This document shows, one piece after another, positions 1-7,331 of a stretch of DNA of 13,876 bases (the first letter of the stretch is position 1; each line of letters begins with the position of its first letter). Made by a program: the position numbers and the translations under genes. Below the pieces are notes generated by a model. The model saw only the letters and a list, made by a program, of their open reading frames with translations, was not told where the DNA came from and ran no database searches. This DNA comes from CAZJJK01 sp964546285 (GTDB lineage Bacteria; Spirochaetota; Spirochaetia; Treponematales; Breznakiellaceae): positions 1 to 13,876 of the forward strand of contig CAZJJK010000093.1 in NCBI GenBank assembly GCA_964546285.1. The letters run 5' to 3'.

Positions 1-781
1 GATAGGCTTCCGTGACTGATATTAAGCCATCGCCGTTTAGATCGCCTTCAAGACGGCTACGTAAAAGACCAGCCGTAAAAAAACCATGTCCGAACGTTAT
101 CCCATTAATTGATATATAGTCATCTTCATAAGATAATTCGTTAGCGCCGGCGGCGCTTAGTACAATGATATCACCGAAAGAATTATATGAAAAAGCCGAG
201 GCTTGAGCGTGAATAAAACGAGGCAAGGTCAGGTTATTTACTGCGGTATCACCATAATCGTCGCTTATGGGCGATATGGCTGAGCCTTCCGGCACAAAAA
301 GACCGGAATAGCAACTGTCAAGAATAATTATACGACTTAAGGCGGGTATAGCGGCAATGCTCTGTCGCAATTCATCAATACTAATACTAGTGTTATCGAT
401 GTCCGCGAAAGAATAATCGCTCATTAGTATTACGCCATTTTTCGCCTTATCGCCATGGCCTGAGTAGTAAAATATGAATGCGTCATAGCCGTCAGAAGGG
501 GCTTGCGATACGCAGAGCTTAAGCGCTGCTAGGATGTCATTTTTTGTAACAGGCGTTGATTCAGCGTATATAGACTCAACACTATAGCCGCATTCAAAGA
601 GGCTCGTTTTTATAGCTTTAGCGTCATTGACACAATATTTTAGTGAACCGGCTTCATAATAATTTAGGCCAACACAGAGCGCGCGGGAAGTAGCGCTTTC
701 GCTAACAAACAAGGAACAGCCCGATAGAAATAGGATTGTTGTGTATATAATACTATACATAAAATAAGTTTTTTTACGCAT
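1..781 (-). CDS. Caspase-like (peptidase C14 / metacaspase-type) lipoprotein, 3' end beyond window
   Basis: The frame is open from the left edge to an ATG at 781, giving 260 codons with no stop seen. The N-terminus is a lipoprotein signal: MRKK, a hydrophobic stretch, then LSGC with the lipidated Cys at residue 22. The mature part begins like a caspase p20 domain (LCVGLNYY, then CVNDAKAI). It carries both catalytic motifs: YYSGHGD with the His near residue 109, and LDSCYSG with the Cys near residue 157. Near residue 247, DLNGDGLISVTEAY resembles an EF-hand or dockerin calcium loop, which is common at this place in bacterial caspase-like proteins. The 781 start has AAAGG about 6 bases upstream; another ATG lies at 784. 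It overlaps the stop of the upstream gene by 8 bases, so the two are probably translationally coupled. A cysteine peptidase cutting after Arg or Lys is likely from the family, and membrane-anchored display is inferred. The substrate is unknown. Confidence 0.85.
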   Translation of the reverse strand, partial: MRKKTYFMYSIIYTTILFLSGCSLFVSESATSRALCVGLNYYEAGSLKYCVNDAKAIKTSLFECGYSVESIYAESTPVTKNDILAALKLCVSQAPSDGYDAFIFYYSGHGDKAKNGVILMSDYSFADIDNTSISIDELRQSIAAIPALSRIIILDSCYSGLFVPEGSAISPISDDYGDTAVNNLTLPRFIHAQASAFSYNSFGDIIVLSAAGANELSYEDDYISINGITFGHGFFTAGLLRSRLEGDLNGDGLISVTEAY

Positions 782-1406
782 CATCCGCCTTTATAAGAAT
801 AGAGCGAAAACGGGCTTGCGTAGCGCTAAAAGCGGACGGAACCCAGTTTTGAGCTATAGCAAGGCTAAAACTGAGCGCGATACTGTCTGCGTTTATTTCT
901 AAGCCTATCGGAAAACCAACACGATAAGATGTTTTCCCGCCGCCAGAAAGCCAGAGGCAAAGCCTTAAGCCAAGAGATAAGAAAGAAAGATCCGTGTTCA
1001 AGTATTTTGAGAAACACAGTGAGCCCCCAGCTTCAAGGCTTAAGCTTTTTCCCAGAGAAAAATCAGCCGCGAGCGCAAAAGGAAAACCCCAAGAACCGCG
1101 TCTTAGTCTGTATAAAACAGGCAAAGAGGGAGCTGAATAGTTAAAACCAAATGAATAGCTAAGTCTTAAAAACTCCGAAATGATAAGATATGATCCAAGC
1201 GATACGTGAAGCTCAGCCTGAGGAAGCGTGGCCGGAGAAGCATCAAAATTATAGCGAAGCCCGGATTGGGCGGAGACAAAGTGGCTAAAGGGTGAATCAG
1301 CGTATATAGAGCATGGAAATACTAACAGAAAGAAGAGAAATAATAAGATGACTAAGGGACGAAAAATCGATATATTGAAACAGCTCACGACTATACTGTG
1401 GCGCAA
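774..1406 (-). CDS. Exported protein of unknown function, probably beta-rich (outer-membrane barrel-like)
   Basis: The protein has 210 residues if the TTG at 1406 is the start; a GTG at 1388 is the only other reasonable start. Neither has a clear Shine-Dalgarno sequence, and a stop lies just upstream of the TTG. Residues about 16-36 form a strong hydrophobic signal segment ending in SIYA, so it is probably cut by signal peptidase I. The rest alternates polar and hydrophobic residues with many Gly, Ser and aromatics (for example SYSFGFNYS and LSLGLRLCLWLSGG), as in transmembrane beta strands of small outer-membrane proteins. I recognise no family. It lies directly upstream of the caspase-like lipoprotein, overlapping it by 8 bases, and probably shares its transcript, which suggests a joint role at the cell envelope. 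The barrel assignment is an inference from residue pattern only. Confidence 0.65.
   Translation of the reverse strand: MRHSIVVSCFNISIFRPLVILLFLFFLLVFPCSIYADSPFSHFVSAQSGLRYNFDASPATLPQAELHVSLGSYLIISEFLRLSYSFGFNYSAPSLPVLYRLRRGSWGFPFALAADFSLGKSLSLEAGGSLCFSKYLNTDLSFLSLGLRLCLWLSGGGKTSYRVGFPIGLEINADSIALSFSLAIAQNWVPSAFSATQARFRSILIKADDA
1391..1397. promoter_or_regulatory. Candidate -10 region between divergent genes
   Basis: The plus strand reads TATACT at 1392-1397 and the minus strand reads TATAGT at 1396-1391, so one site could serve either direction. A plus-strand start near 1404 would give the SH3-like lipoprotein gene a short leader. No good -35 hexamer lies 17 bases upstream on either strand. 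On the minus strand this site lies inside the start region of the exported protein gene, so the plus-strand role is the more likely one. Confidence 0.25.
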
Positions 1407-1432
1407 GTCTAATTAACGCGCAAGGGGGGTGA

Positions 1433-1804
1433 ATGAAAGGTTTCGCGGCGTTAATGCTTAGCTGTTTTTCATTACTAGTATCCTCCTGTTGGCGCTCGGG
1501 ATATGTACCTACGGTTGATCCGCCACCAAACCCGCCATTAACGCGTCCAATTGGTTACGCGGTGGTTACACTATCTTATACGCGTTTATTTGATTCGCCG
1601 GGCGGCAGTGGTGTCGCCTTAAGTTATTTACGTCGCGGATCCGTACTGCCCATAGTAGAACGCCGTTCAATTGTTTCTGAATACAGCACGGAACGCTGGA
1701 TATTGATTGAGAATACGGAGCGGGGTTGGTTGCCTGAGCTTGCCGTCTCAGTCTATAACACTGAAGCAGCGGCAAAAACGGCCGCGGAACGCTTATCAAA
1801 ATGA
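1433..1804 (+). CDS. Small lipoprotein with bacterial SH3-like domain
   Basis: The protein has 123 residues. The signal peptide ends in LVSSC, a lipobox-like site with Cys19 as the probable lipidated residue, followed by a Pro-rich linker (PPPNPP). Residues about 42-108 have the pattern of a bacterial SH3 (SH3b) fold: a strand with TRLFDSPGG, a hydrophobic turn with LRRGSVLPIVER, and then RWILIE..RGWLPE, the typical W-x-x-V and G-W-x-x ends of this domain. The ATG has a very strong ribosome binding site, AGGGGGG, about 4 bases upstream. Its stop overlaps the start of the DUF445 gene as ATGA, indicating coupled translation. SH3b domains usually bind peptidoglycan or peptides; the ligand here is unknown. 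The SH3 call rests on pattern, since the domain is divergent. Confidence 0.75.
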   Translation: MKGFAALMLSCFSLLVSSCWRSGYVPTVDPPPNPPLTRPIGYAVVTLSYTRLFDSPGGSGVALSYLRRGSVLPIVERRSIVSEYSTERWILIENTERGWLPELAVSVYNTEAAAKTAAERLSK

Positions 1805-3378
1805 ACACCCTCGTTTTATGGCTTATACCGCCCGCTATAGGCGCGCTTATCGGTTATATAACCAACGCTGTCGCCATAAAAATGCTATTTCGGCCCCTAA
1901 CGGAAAAAAGAATATGGAAATTTCGTATTCCCTTTACTCCTGGAATACTGCCACGTCAACGCCATAAGTTGGCGGAAAATATTGGCAATATGGTTTCTCG
2001 CGAATTATTAGCTGAATCGATAGTGAGAGATCGACTGCTTTCGTCCGAATTTCGCTTTACGGCGGAACGGGCGGCCGCTAGCCTAACGGCACGTCTACTT
2101 GATAAACCGCTGGCTGATATAGCGGACAAATTAAGCCCCCCGACAGCGATAAACATTACCGAAAGCCTTGAAACCGCTCCTGGCGTTGAGCTTGTAGGAA
2201 GGCTATGGAAAACTCTTAGCCAGAGCGAAGCTTTCACCCGAGGCATAGTCAGTTTTTTGGAAAACCTGCTTTCGCTTATTGGCAAGCGCTCGTTGGATAG
2301 CTTCTTGAACGCTGACTACCGACAAGCTCTAACGTCTTTTACCGAAAGAATATTTTCAAAAATAACTCAATATGTCAAAGACGGGCAAGTAGAGCAAAAA
2401 ATTGTATCTTTTCTCAATGACCTAAACTTCAAACCTGGCGCTTTGTCGCTTTATTTACCACCTGATTTGGACAATACCTTCGCGCTTTTAGGCCGACGAC
2501 TTTTTCCGGTTCTCACTAAAGCCCTATTGGATTTTCTTCACCTAAAAACTATAAGAGATCAGCTTGAAAGCCAAGGAAGACTCTTTCTCAAGGATGTGCT
2601 ACTTCGGCTAAATGTTTTCCAACGCTTTTTTCTTTCCGCTACACAATACGATAAAACACTAACGGAGCGTATGCCAGAGATTATAGACGATCTGGTTGAA
2701 AAAATTGATGGTATCTTAAAATCCGATGAAACGCCTAACGCCTTCACCGAAGCGCTGTCAAGAGCCGTTAAGCGCTTATTGGCCTTATCGCCGGCGGAAG
2801 CGGCTGTTTCATTAGGAATTGATCAACAGCTTATCGCTGCTTCTCTTAATCGCTTAATTATATGGTTTGTTTCAGACCCTTCCCGTCAAAAAAAAATAGC
2901 CGAGGTTTTTTTAGCGAAAATTGATTATTACGCGGGAAAGCCTATCGCGCTTATAACAGAACAGCTATTTAGCGAGACCTATGAGGAAACGGCAAAACGT
3001 ATTAGTGAGGCAGCGCGAAAATGGATTACAGAAAGAAAGGGTATAAGCTGGCTGGTTGAAACCTTGATCAAGGAATTTGGTGACCGTACACTGGGTCAAT
3101 TAACTGGTTTGGTCGGTGATGAAAAAGCTCGTTTAGATCGCTTCTTAGCTAATGGCGCATTAAGTTTATTGAATAATAACCTGGGAGCCATGTTAGCGGG
3201 TTTAGATGTCAAGAAGATAGTTGTAGATAGGATTGATGGTTTGGATATGTTATCAGTTGAAAGAATTATTTTAGATGTGCTCGCTGATCAACTGCGATGG
3301 ATAAATGTTTTTGGCGCTATTTTAGGTGCGCTGATTGGTTTATCCCAAGTTTTTATCAGCGTTTTCATGACTAGATAG
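1801..3378 (+). CDS. DUF445 family membrane protein (YheB/YjiN-like)
   Basis: The protein has 525 residues. The N-terminal membrane segment (about 4-27) contains GALIGYITNAVAIKML, the family hallmark, followed by FRP and then IPFTPGILPRQRHKLAENIG near residues 42-61. The middle is a long, mainly helical cytosolic or periplasmic region with repeated amphipathic segments. The C-terminus has a second membrane segment (about 498-522, WINVFGAILGALIGLSQ). The same layout, a membrane helix at each end with a helical body between, is typical of DUF445. The family has no firmly established biochemical role; B. subtilis YheB is the best-known member and is, from memory, shorter. The ATG overlaps the stop of the SH3 lipoprotein gene, so the two form a coupled pair. 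The last 39 bases overlap the convergent thiQ gene, and no intrinsic terminator is visible after the stop. Confidence 0.85.
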   Translation: MNTLVLWLIPPAIGALIGYITNAVAIKMLFRPLTEKRIWKFRIPFTPGILPRQRHKLAENIGNMVSRELLAESIVRDRLLSSEFRFTAERAAASLTARLLDKPLADIADKLSPPTAINITESLETAPGVELVGRLWKTLSQSEAFTRGIVSFLENLLSLIGKRSLDSFLNADYRQALTSFTERIFSKITQYVKDGQVEQKIVSFLNDLNFKPGALSLYLPPDLDNTFALLGRRLFPVLTKALLDFLHLKTIRDQLESQGRLFLKDVLLRLNVFQRFFLSATQYDKTLTERMPEIIDDLVEKIDGILKSDETPNAFTEALSRAVKRLLALSPAEAAVSLGIDQQLIAASLNRLIIWFVSDPSRQKKIAEVFLAKIDYYAGKPIALITEQLFSETYEETAKRISEAARKWITERKGISWLVETLIKEFGDRTLGQLTGLVGDEKARLDRFLANGALSLLNNNLGAMLAGLDVKKIVVDRIDGLDMLSVERIILDVLADQLRWINVFGAILGALIGLSQVFISVFMTR

Positions 3379-4422
3379 ATCCGTCTCAACGATACATAGC
3401 AGTTTTTGGTTAACGCTAAGCGATAAGCTTTCGCCCTTAACTGGTAAGTCGTCGCTTACGTTTCTCCGGAAACGCAGCAAAGCCCCTTCAGTGGTTTTAA
3501 CGCTTACAATAAGATCAAGACCGGATAAACGATAAGATATTACAATACCATGGAATACTGAATTCGCTTCACTGGAAGGAGCTGGATACAGAGCGTCCAG
3601 AGAAATCAATAAAGCCGGGTTTACAAGCGTGTCGTCAGCAATTACCGAAAATTGTGTAGGGCCGATACAAAAAGAAAGTTTTTTGCCTTGTCTTGTATAT
3701 TTTTTAAGAGGAAAGATGTTTCCTAAACCAAAAAAATGAGCGGCAAAAGCTGTTTTTGGCCTTAGGAGCGTGTCCATCATTGTCCCAGTTTCCACAACGC
3801 GGCCATCGCGCATTAAGGCGACGCGGTCTCCAATTCTAGCGGCTTCATCTCGATCATGGGTAACAAATAGACAGGGGAATGAGAGGCGGTGTTTCACATC
3901 CAGAAATTCATCCCATAAACGGCGGCGTAGCGGTCCATCCAAACTAGCGAAGGGTTCATCCATTAGGAGAATACGCGGTTCCGCCGCTAAGGCTCTGGCT
4001 AAGGCAACTCGTTGGCGTTCACCGCCGGAAAGAGTATGGACAGCCCTCTTTAAGTAGGATTCAAGCTTTACTAACTTTAGATAATAATGAACAAGACGAC
4101 GGCGTTCCGTTCGCTTAACACCGGCGATAAATGGTCCATACGCTACATTCGCTCCGACAGATAAGTGTGGAAAAAGAGCCGCTTCCTGAAAGACTAAACC
4201 GCATTTTCGTTCCCATGTTGGAAGTTTTGCTAGATCGATGTCGTCATAGCTAATTTGTCCAGAATCCGCCGGTTCAAGCCCGGCGATTAGACGTAAAGCC
4301 GTTGTTTTTCCACAGCCAGAAGGTCCAACAATAACCAAAATCTCATTGTCAGCGCAACGAAAGTTAGCTTCTAACGTAAAAGAAGAATATCGTTTTTTTA
4401 AATTATTAATCATTAATTCCAT
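3340..4422 (-). CDS. thiQ: Thiamine ABC transporter, ATP-binding protein ThiQ (long form)
   Basis: This is the ATPase that powers thiamine/TPP import with ThiB and ThiP. From the ATG at 4422 it has 360 residues. Motifs in order: Walker A GPSGCGKTT (33-41), Q-loop Gln79, signature LSGGERQ (131-137), Walker B ILLMDE (151-156), D-loop SLD and H-loop His189. Residues about 230-355 form an extra C-terminal domain of beta type resembling the TOBE region of PotA/FbpC-type ATPases. E. coli ThiQ, at about 232 residues, lacks this, so the substrate is assigned from the operon and not from the ATPase itself. I chose the ATG at 4422 because GGGAG lies 5 bases upstream; a GTG at 4434 and an ATG at 4413 are alternatives. 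It overlaps thiP by 17 bases. Its 3' end overlaps the convergent DUF445 gene by 39 bases. Confidence 0.88.
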   Translation of the reverse strand: MELMINNLKKRYSSFTLEANFRCADNEILVIVGPSGCGKTTALRLIAGLEPADSGQISYDDIDLAKLPTWERKCGLVFQEAALFPHLSVGANVAYGPFIAGVKRTERRRLVHYYLKLVKLESYLKRAVHTLSGGERQRVALARALAAEPRILLMDEPFASLDGPLRRRLWDEFLDVKHRLSFPCLFVTHDRDEAARIGDRVALMRDGRVVETGTMMDTLLRPKTAFAAHFFGLGNIFPLKKYTRQGKKLSFCIGPTQFSVIADDTLVNPALLISLDALYPAPSSEANSVFHGIVISYRLSGLDLIVSVKTTEGALLRFRRNVSDDLPVKGESLSLSVNQKLLCIVETDLSSHENADKNLG

Positions 4423-6091
4423 AATAACTCCCACGGCGCTTGTTTCCGATATCCGAAAAGCGAAAAAAGAGAAAACAGACGATTAATAATAAACAACCCG
4501 CGGCGCAGGCCGATCCAAAGCGATAAGCGCCAACGCTACGGTATATCAAAAGAGGAAGGGTATCCCATCCTTCTAAACCGAGCATTAATACCGCGTTTAA
4601 ATCTCCAAGACTAATTGCGGCGGAGAAGGCCCAAGCGGAACGTAAGCTGTTAGCTAAAGCGGGAAGGATGACAAAGAAACTCGTTTTTATAGGGTTAGCG
4701 CTAAGTGTGGTAGACGCGTCAAATAAGCTGGAAGATAAGGAATCATAGGCAACAGCAAGGGTTCGATACGCGAAGGGTAGGGCCGTAACGGCGTGGACAA
4801 GACTAACCGCCCAAAAAGACCGCACCGTAATAGACCCATAGAGTCTAATGAAACCATAACTGAGAACGATACCTGAGGACATCAGCGGAGCCGAGCAAAT
4901 AAACGCGTTTATGTTTCCAAGCAAAGAAAGGTGTTTCCCATGACGTGGTCGTGATAGCAGTGCCAATACAGCGATAAGGCAACAAAGGCTTGCCGATGTC
5001 GCGGCTAGTATAAGCGAGCCTACTGCTGACGTGCCCGCGCTTTTTGCCAAAGAGCGCCACCACATAAGGGAAAAACCGTGACTATTCGTGCCGCTTTTTA
5101 AAAATGATTCCAGAGCGATAGAAAGAAGAGGTCCCGCGACAAAGATCAATAAAAAGACACCATATATAATAGGCCCAATCCGATTTTTTATTGGTGATGA
5201 GCTTTTTAAGCTTGCTCGATAGGGTATACAAAACGACGTTGTACTATTATCGGAATCGTGAATACGCAAACGAAACTCGGTGAAGCGATAAAGAAGAAAG
5301 ATAAGTATTATGATAGCTGTTTCAGAGAAAGCTAAAGCGCTAGCATTGTTGAAATTAAGCTCAATGCGCGCGGCCCTATATATTTCAACAGCTAAGGTGC
5401 TGGCTCCAGGGCCACCGCCCAATGTTAAGACAATAGCAAAGCTGGTAAAACAATATAGAAAAATTAGTAGGCTAGCGCTCGCGATCGCTGGCGCGCAAAG
5501 CGGCGCCTCAACCGAAAATAAGGTTTTTGTTGGTGACGCTCCCAGTGCGGCTGATACAGGAATATATCGGCGTGCTTTGATTAACGCGTCTCCGACAACA
5601 CGAACAACAATAGGAAAGTTATAGAAAGCGTGGGCTATGATGATAGCTGATGGACGATATAAAACGCGTAAAACGGGTTCTTTATCAGCGCTTAGGCAGG
5701 TGAAGAAACGATTCATCCAACCAGCATTGCCGAAGAATAAGACAAAGCCGAGAACGACAAGGATGGGAGGAAGGACAAAAGGTAAGGCGGAAAGGGACCG
5801 AAGTACCTTGGCTAAGCTAGTGTTTTGTTTTGAATAGAAATAAGCGCCCGGCAATCCTACAATTAGTGAAAGAAAAGTACTCCCGGCCGCTTGGGCTATG
5901 GTGAAACCCACTGTTTTTAATAATAAAGGATCAAAAAGCCGTTCAAACGCCTTAGCTGATTCTGAAGCTGAAAAAATATTTCCAAAAACAGCGGCTCCAT
6001 ACGGAACAATAAAAACCGCCGCCACGATTATGGGCGGCAGTAGGCTAAGTAAAAACGAGGCGTTGATTCGCTTATTTCGTAAAACGTTCAC
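4406..6091 (-). CDS. thiP: Thiamine ABC transporter permease ThiP
   Basis: The protein has 561 residues and is a fused double permease with two binding-protein-dependent transport domains in one chain, as in E. coli ThiP (about 536 residues). Roughly twelve hydrophobic segments are visible. Each half has an EAA-type loop that docks on the ATPase: AALGASPTKTLFSVEAPL near residues 181-198, and DASTTLSANPIKTSFFVILP near 458-477. Both lack the textbook EAA letters but keep the central Gly or Ala and the terminal Pro. A hydrophilic linker (about 270-305) separates the halves. The start is a GTG overlapping the thiB stop as GTGA. No Shine-Dalgarno sequence is visible, so translation is probably coupled to thiB. 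It forms the inner-membrane channel for thiamine compounds delivered by ThiB. Confidence 0.9.
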   Translation of the reverse strand: MNVLRNKRINASFLLSLLPPIIVAAVFIVPYGAAVFGNIFSASESAKAFERLFDPLLLKTVGFTIAQAAGSTFLSLIVGLPGAYFYSKQNTSLAKVLRSLSALPFVLPPILVVLGFVLFFGNAGWMNRFFTCLSADKEPVLRVLYRPSAIIIAHAFYNFPIVVRVVGDALIKARRYIPVSAALGASPTKTLFSVEAPLCAPAIASASLLIFLYCFTSFAIVLTLGGGPGASTLAVEIYRAARIELNFNNASALAFSETAIIILIFLLYRFTEFRLRIHDSDNSTTSFCIPYRASLKSSSPIKNRIGPIIYGVFLLIFVAGPLLSIALESFLKSGTNSHGFSLMWWRSLAKSAGTSAVGSLILAATSASLCCLIAVLALLSRPRHGKHLSLLGNINAFICSAPLMSSGIVLSYGFIRLYGSITVRSFWAVSLVHAVTALPFAYRTLAVAYDSLSSSLFDASTTLSANPIKTSFFVILPALANSLRSAWAFSAAISLGDLNAVLMLGLEGWDTLPLLIYRSVGAYRFGSACAAGCLLLIVCFLFFRFSDIGNKRRGSYYGIND

Positions 6092-7116
6092 TTATTTGAT
6101 TGACCGGCTATTAGTCTGGTCCACTGATCTAGATCGTCCGCTGTCGTTTCTTTTGCCGTAAGATTTTTAGATGGCTTCGGGGCTAGACGATAAGAACTGG
6201 GCAATTCTATTGGTATAACCGGGTACATCCAATTAGTTAACGGTAGCAAGGTCTGAAATTCCTCTTTAAGCATAAAGTCTATAAAGGCTTTAGCGGCCTC
6301 TATGTTATCGCTTGACGCCAAAATACCAGCGGCTTCGATCTGTGCGCAATGGCCTTCCTCAAATATGGCGGCCTGGTATCTTTCCGTTTCCTCATATTCG
6401 ACATGGTAGGCGGGACTAGTGGTATAGGATAGAACCAAAGGCGCTTCCCCAGCGGTGAAAAGTCCATATCCGCTATCCCAACCTTCCGTGATCGTTAAGA
6501 TTGAAGGCAAAAGTCTTTGCCAATAGTCTCTCCAAGTAGACCCATAGATAGTCTTAACCCAAGAAAAAAAACCTAATCCAGGAGTAGAAGTTCTTGGGTC
6601 CATAAGGATTAACGCTTTATTCCATTCAGGCCGCGTTAAATCCTCTAAAGATTTAGGCGCTTGGCTGACTCTATCGCTATCATAAATAATTGAAAAATAA
6701 CCGTAATCATAGGCCGTTAACCGAAATTCCGAATCAATAATCAGATCACTACTAAGTTTATCAGCTCCACTTGGCTTGTAAGAGAGGAAGAGGTCGCTCT
6801 CTAGAGCTTTTTTAGCTAGATTATTATCTATACCTAGAGCTATATCCGCGGAAGCCTTAGACCCTTCCAATAAGAGTTTAGACAGAAGCGCTCCACCATC
6901 TCCCTGAGAAACAAACCTGGCATTTATACCGCTAGCTCGATAAAAAGCTTCCGATACCGCCTTAGCCGGTCCCCATTCGGAAACAAATGAATCATAGGTC
7001 CAAATGATAATTTCTCGTTTCTGTTCCTTTTCCGCCGCTGCGTGAATAAAGGATACCGCAAAAAAGAATAAGTAAAGATAAAAAATTGGACGTAATTTTT
7101 TAAGAAACCGACTCAT
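6088..7116 (-). CDS. thiB: Thiamine-binding periplasmic protein ThiB (TbpA)
   Basis: The protein has 342 residues with a cleavable signal peptide (hydrophobic about 10-26, cleavage near HAAA). It closely follows E. coli TbpA: WTYDSF (39-44), ADIALGIDNNL (90-100), YDYGYFSIIYD (136-146), DPRTSTPGLG (173-182), SYTTSPAY (230-237) and NWMYPV (295-300). Trp213, Tyr231 and Trp296 sit a constant 16 positions after E. coli Trp197, Tyr215 and Trp280, recalled as aromatic residues of the thiamine site, so the ligand call is strong. It captures thiamine, thiamine monophosphate or TPP in the periplasm and delivers it to ThiP. The ATG has AGGGGG about 6 bases upstream. It is the first gene of thiBPQ and follows a TPP riboswitch by about 55 bases. 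The lack of a lipobox Cys suggests a soluble protein, not a lipoprotein. Confidence 0.95.
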   Translation of the reverse strand: MSRFLKKLRPIFYLYLFFFAVSFIHAAAEKEQKREIIIWTYDSFVSEWGPAKAVSEAFYRASGINARFVSQGDGGALLSKLLLEGSKASADIALGIDNNLAKKALESDLFLSYKPSGADKLSSDLIIDSEFRLTAYDYGYFSIIYDSDRVSQAPKSLEDLTRPEWNKALILMDPRTSTPGLGFFSWVKTIYGSTWRDYWQRLLPSILTITEGWDSGYGLFTAGEAPLVLSYTTSPAYHVEYEETERYQAAIFEEGHCAQIEAAGILASSDNIEAAKAFIDFMLKEEFQTLLPLTNWMYPVIPIELPSSYRLAPKPSKNLTAKETTADDLDQWTRLIAGQSNK

Positions 7117-7171
7117 ATCAACCCCCTAATAATAGCAAAGAGGCGATTTTCCGCGTCGGCTGGCTTCAAGC

Positions 7172-7256
7172 TAGCGTTTTTCCCTACGCCGGCATTATCC
7201 GGATCAGGTAAGACGGGTATGATCTCAGGCCGGAAACGTCCAACCACCCCGATGGT
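7172..7256 (-). promoter_or_regulatory. TPP riboswitch (THI element) controlling thiBPQ
   Basis: Read on the minus strand, the element has the expected order. GGGGTG opens P2; P3 is GGTTGG pairing with CCGGCC around a short loop; then come the conserved CTGAGA and ACCC closing P2. Next are ACCTGATC, P5 as CCGG pairing with CCGG, and the conserved ATAATGCC..GCGTAGGGAA that binds the pyrophosphate and pyrimidine parts of TPP. Only P1 pairing is weak, so the ends are approximate. About 55 bases separate it from the thiB start. I see no strong hairpin followed by a T-run between aptamer and thiB, so control of translation seems more likely than termination, though neither is proven. It should lower thiamine uptake when intracellular TPP is high. 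Confidence 0.95.
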
Positions 7257-7266
7257 AAATACTTAA

Positions 7267-7291
7267 AGCTCTAAAAATGTTTTTATAGAAG
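7267..7291 (-). repeat. AT-rich inverted repeat between rlmN and the riboswitch, with a -10-like TATAAA
   Basis: On the minus strand CTATAAAA pairs with TTTTTAG around a three-base loop, with one bulged T, and GC-containing flanks add partial pairing. The left arm holds TATAAA (7287-7282), a possible -10 element for the thi operon, but no convincing -35 lies 16-18 bases upstream. It could equally be a weak end signal for the rlmN transcript. I see no other structure in this gap. Confidence 0.3.
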
Positions 7292-7331
7292 CTCTAATAT
7301 ATGAAAGGATATCAATGACAGGCTATGATCG

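Noticed and set aside
929..1144. Plus-strand frame of 71 residues inside the exported protein gene
   Set aside because: Lies opposite a signal-peptide-bearing gene, with no ribosome binding site and no recognisable pattern; a shadow frame.
1445..1490. AGGAGG followed by ATG on the minus strand near 1472-1486
   Set aside because: The frame closes after four codons, so the ribosome-binding-like sequence is chance within the SH3 lipoprotein gene.
1956..2285. Minus-strand frame of 109 residues inside the DUF445 gene
   Set aside because: Antisense to a well-supported conserved family; a shadow frame.
3770..4057. Plus-strand frame of 95 residues inside thiQ
   Set aside because: Antisense to the catalytic core of the ATPase, with residue content typical of shadow frames.
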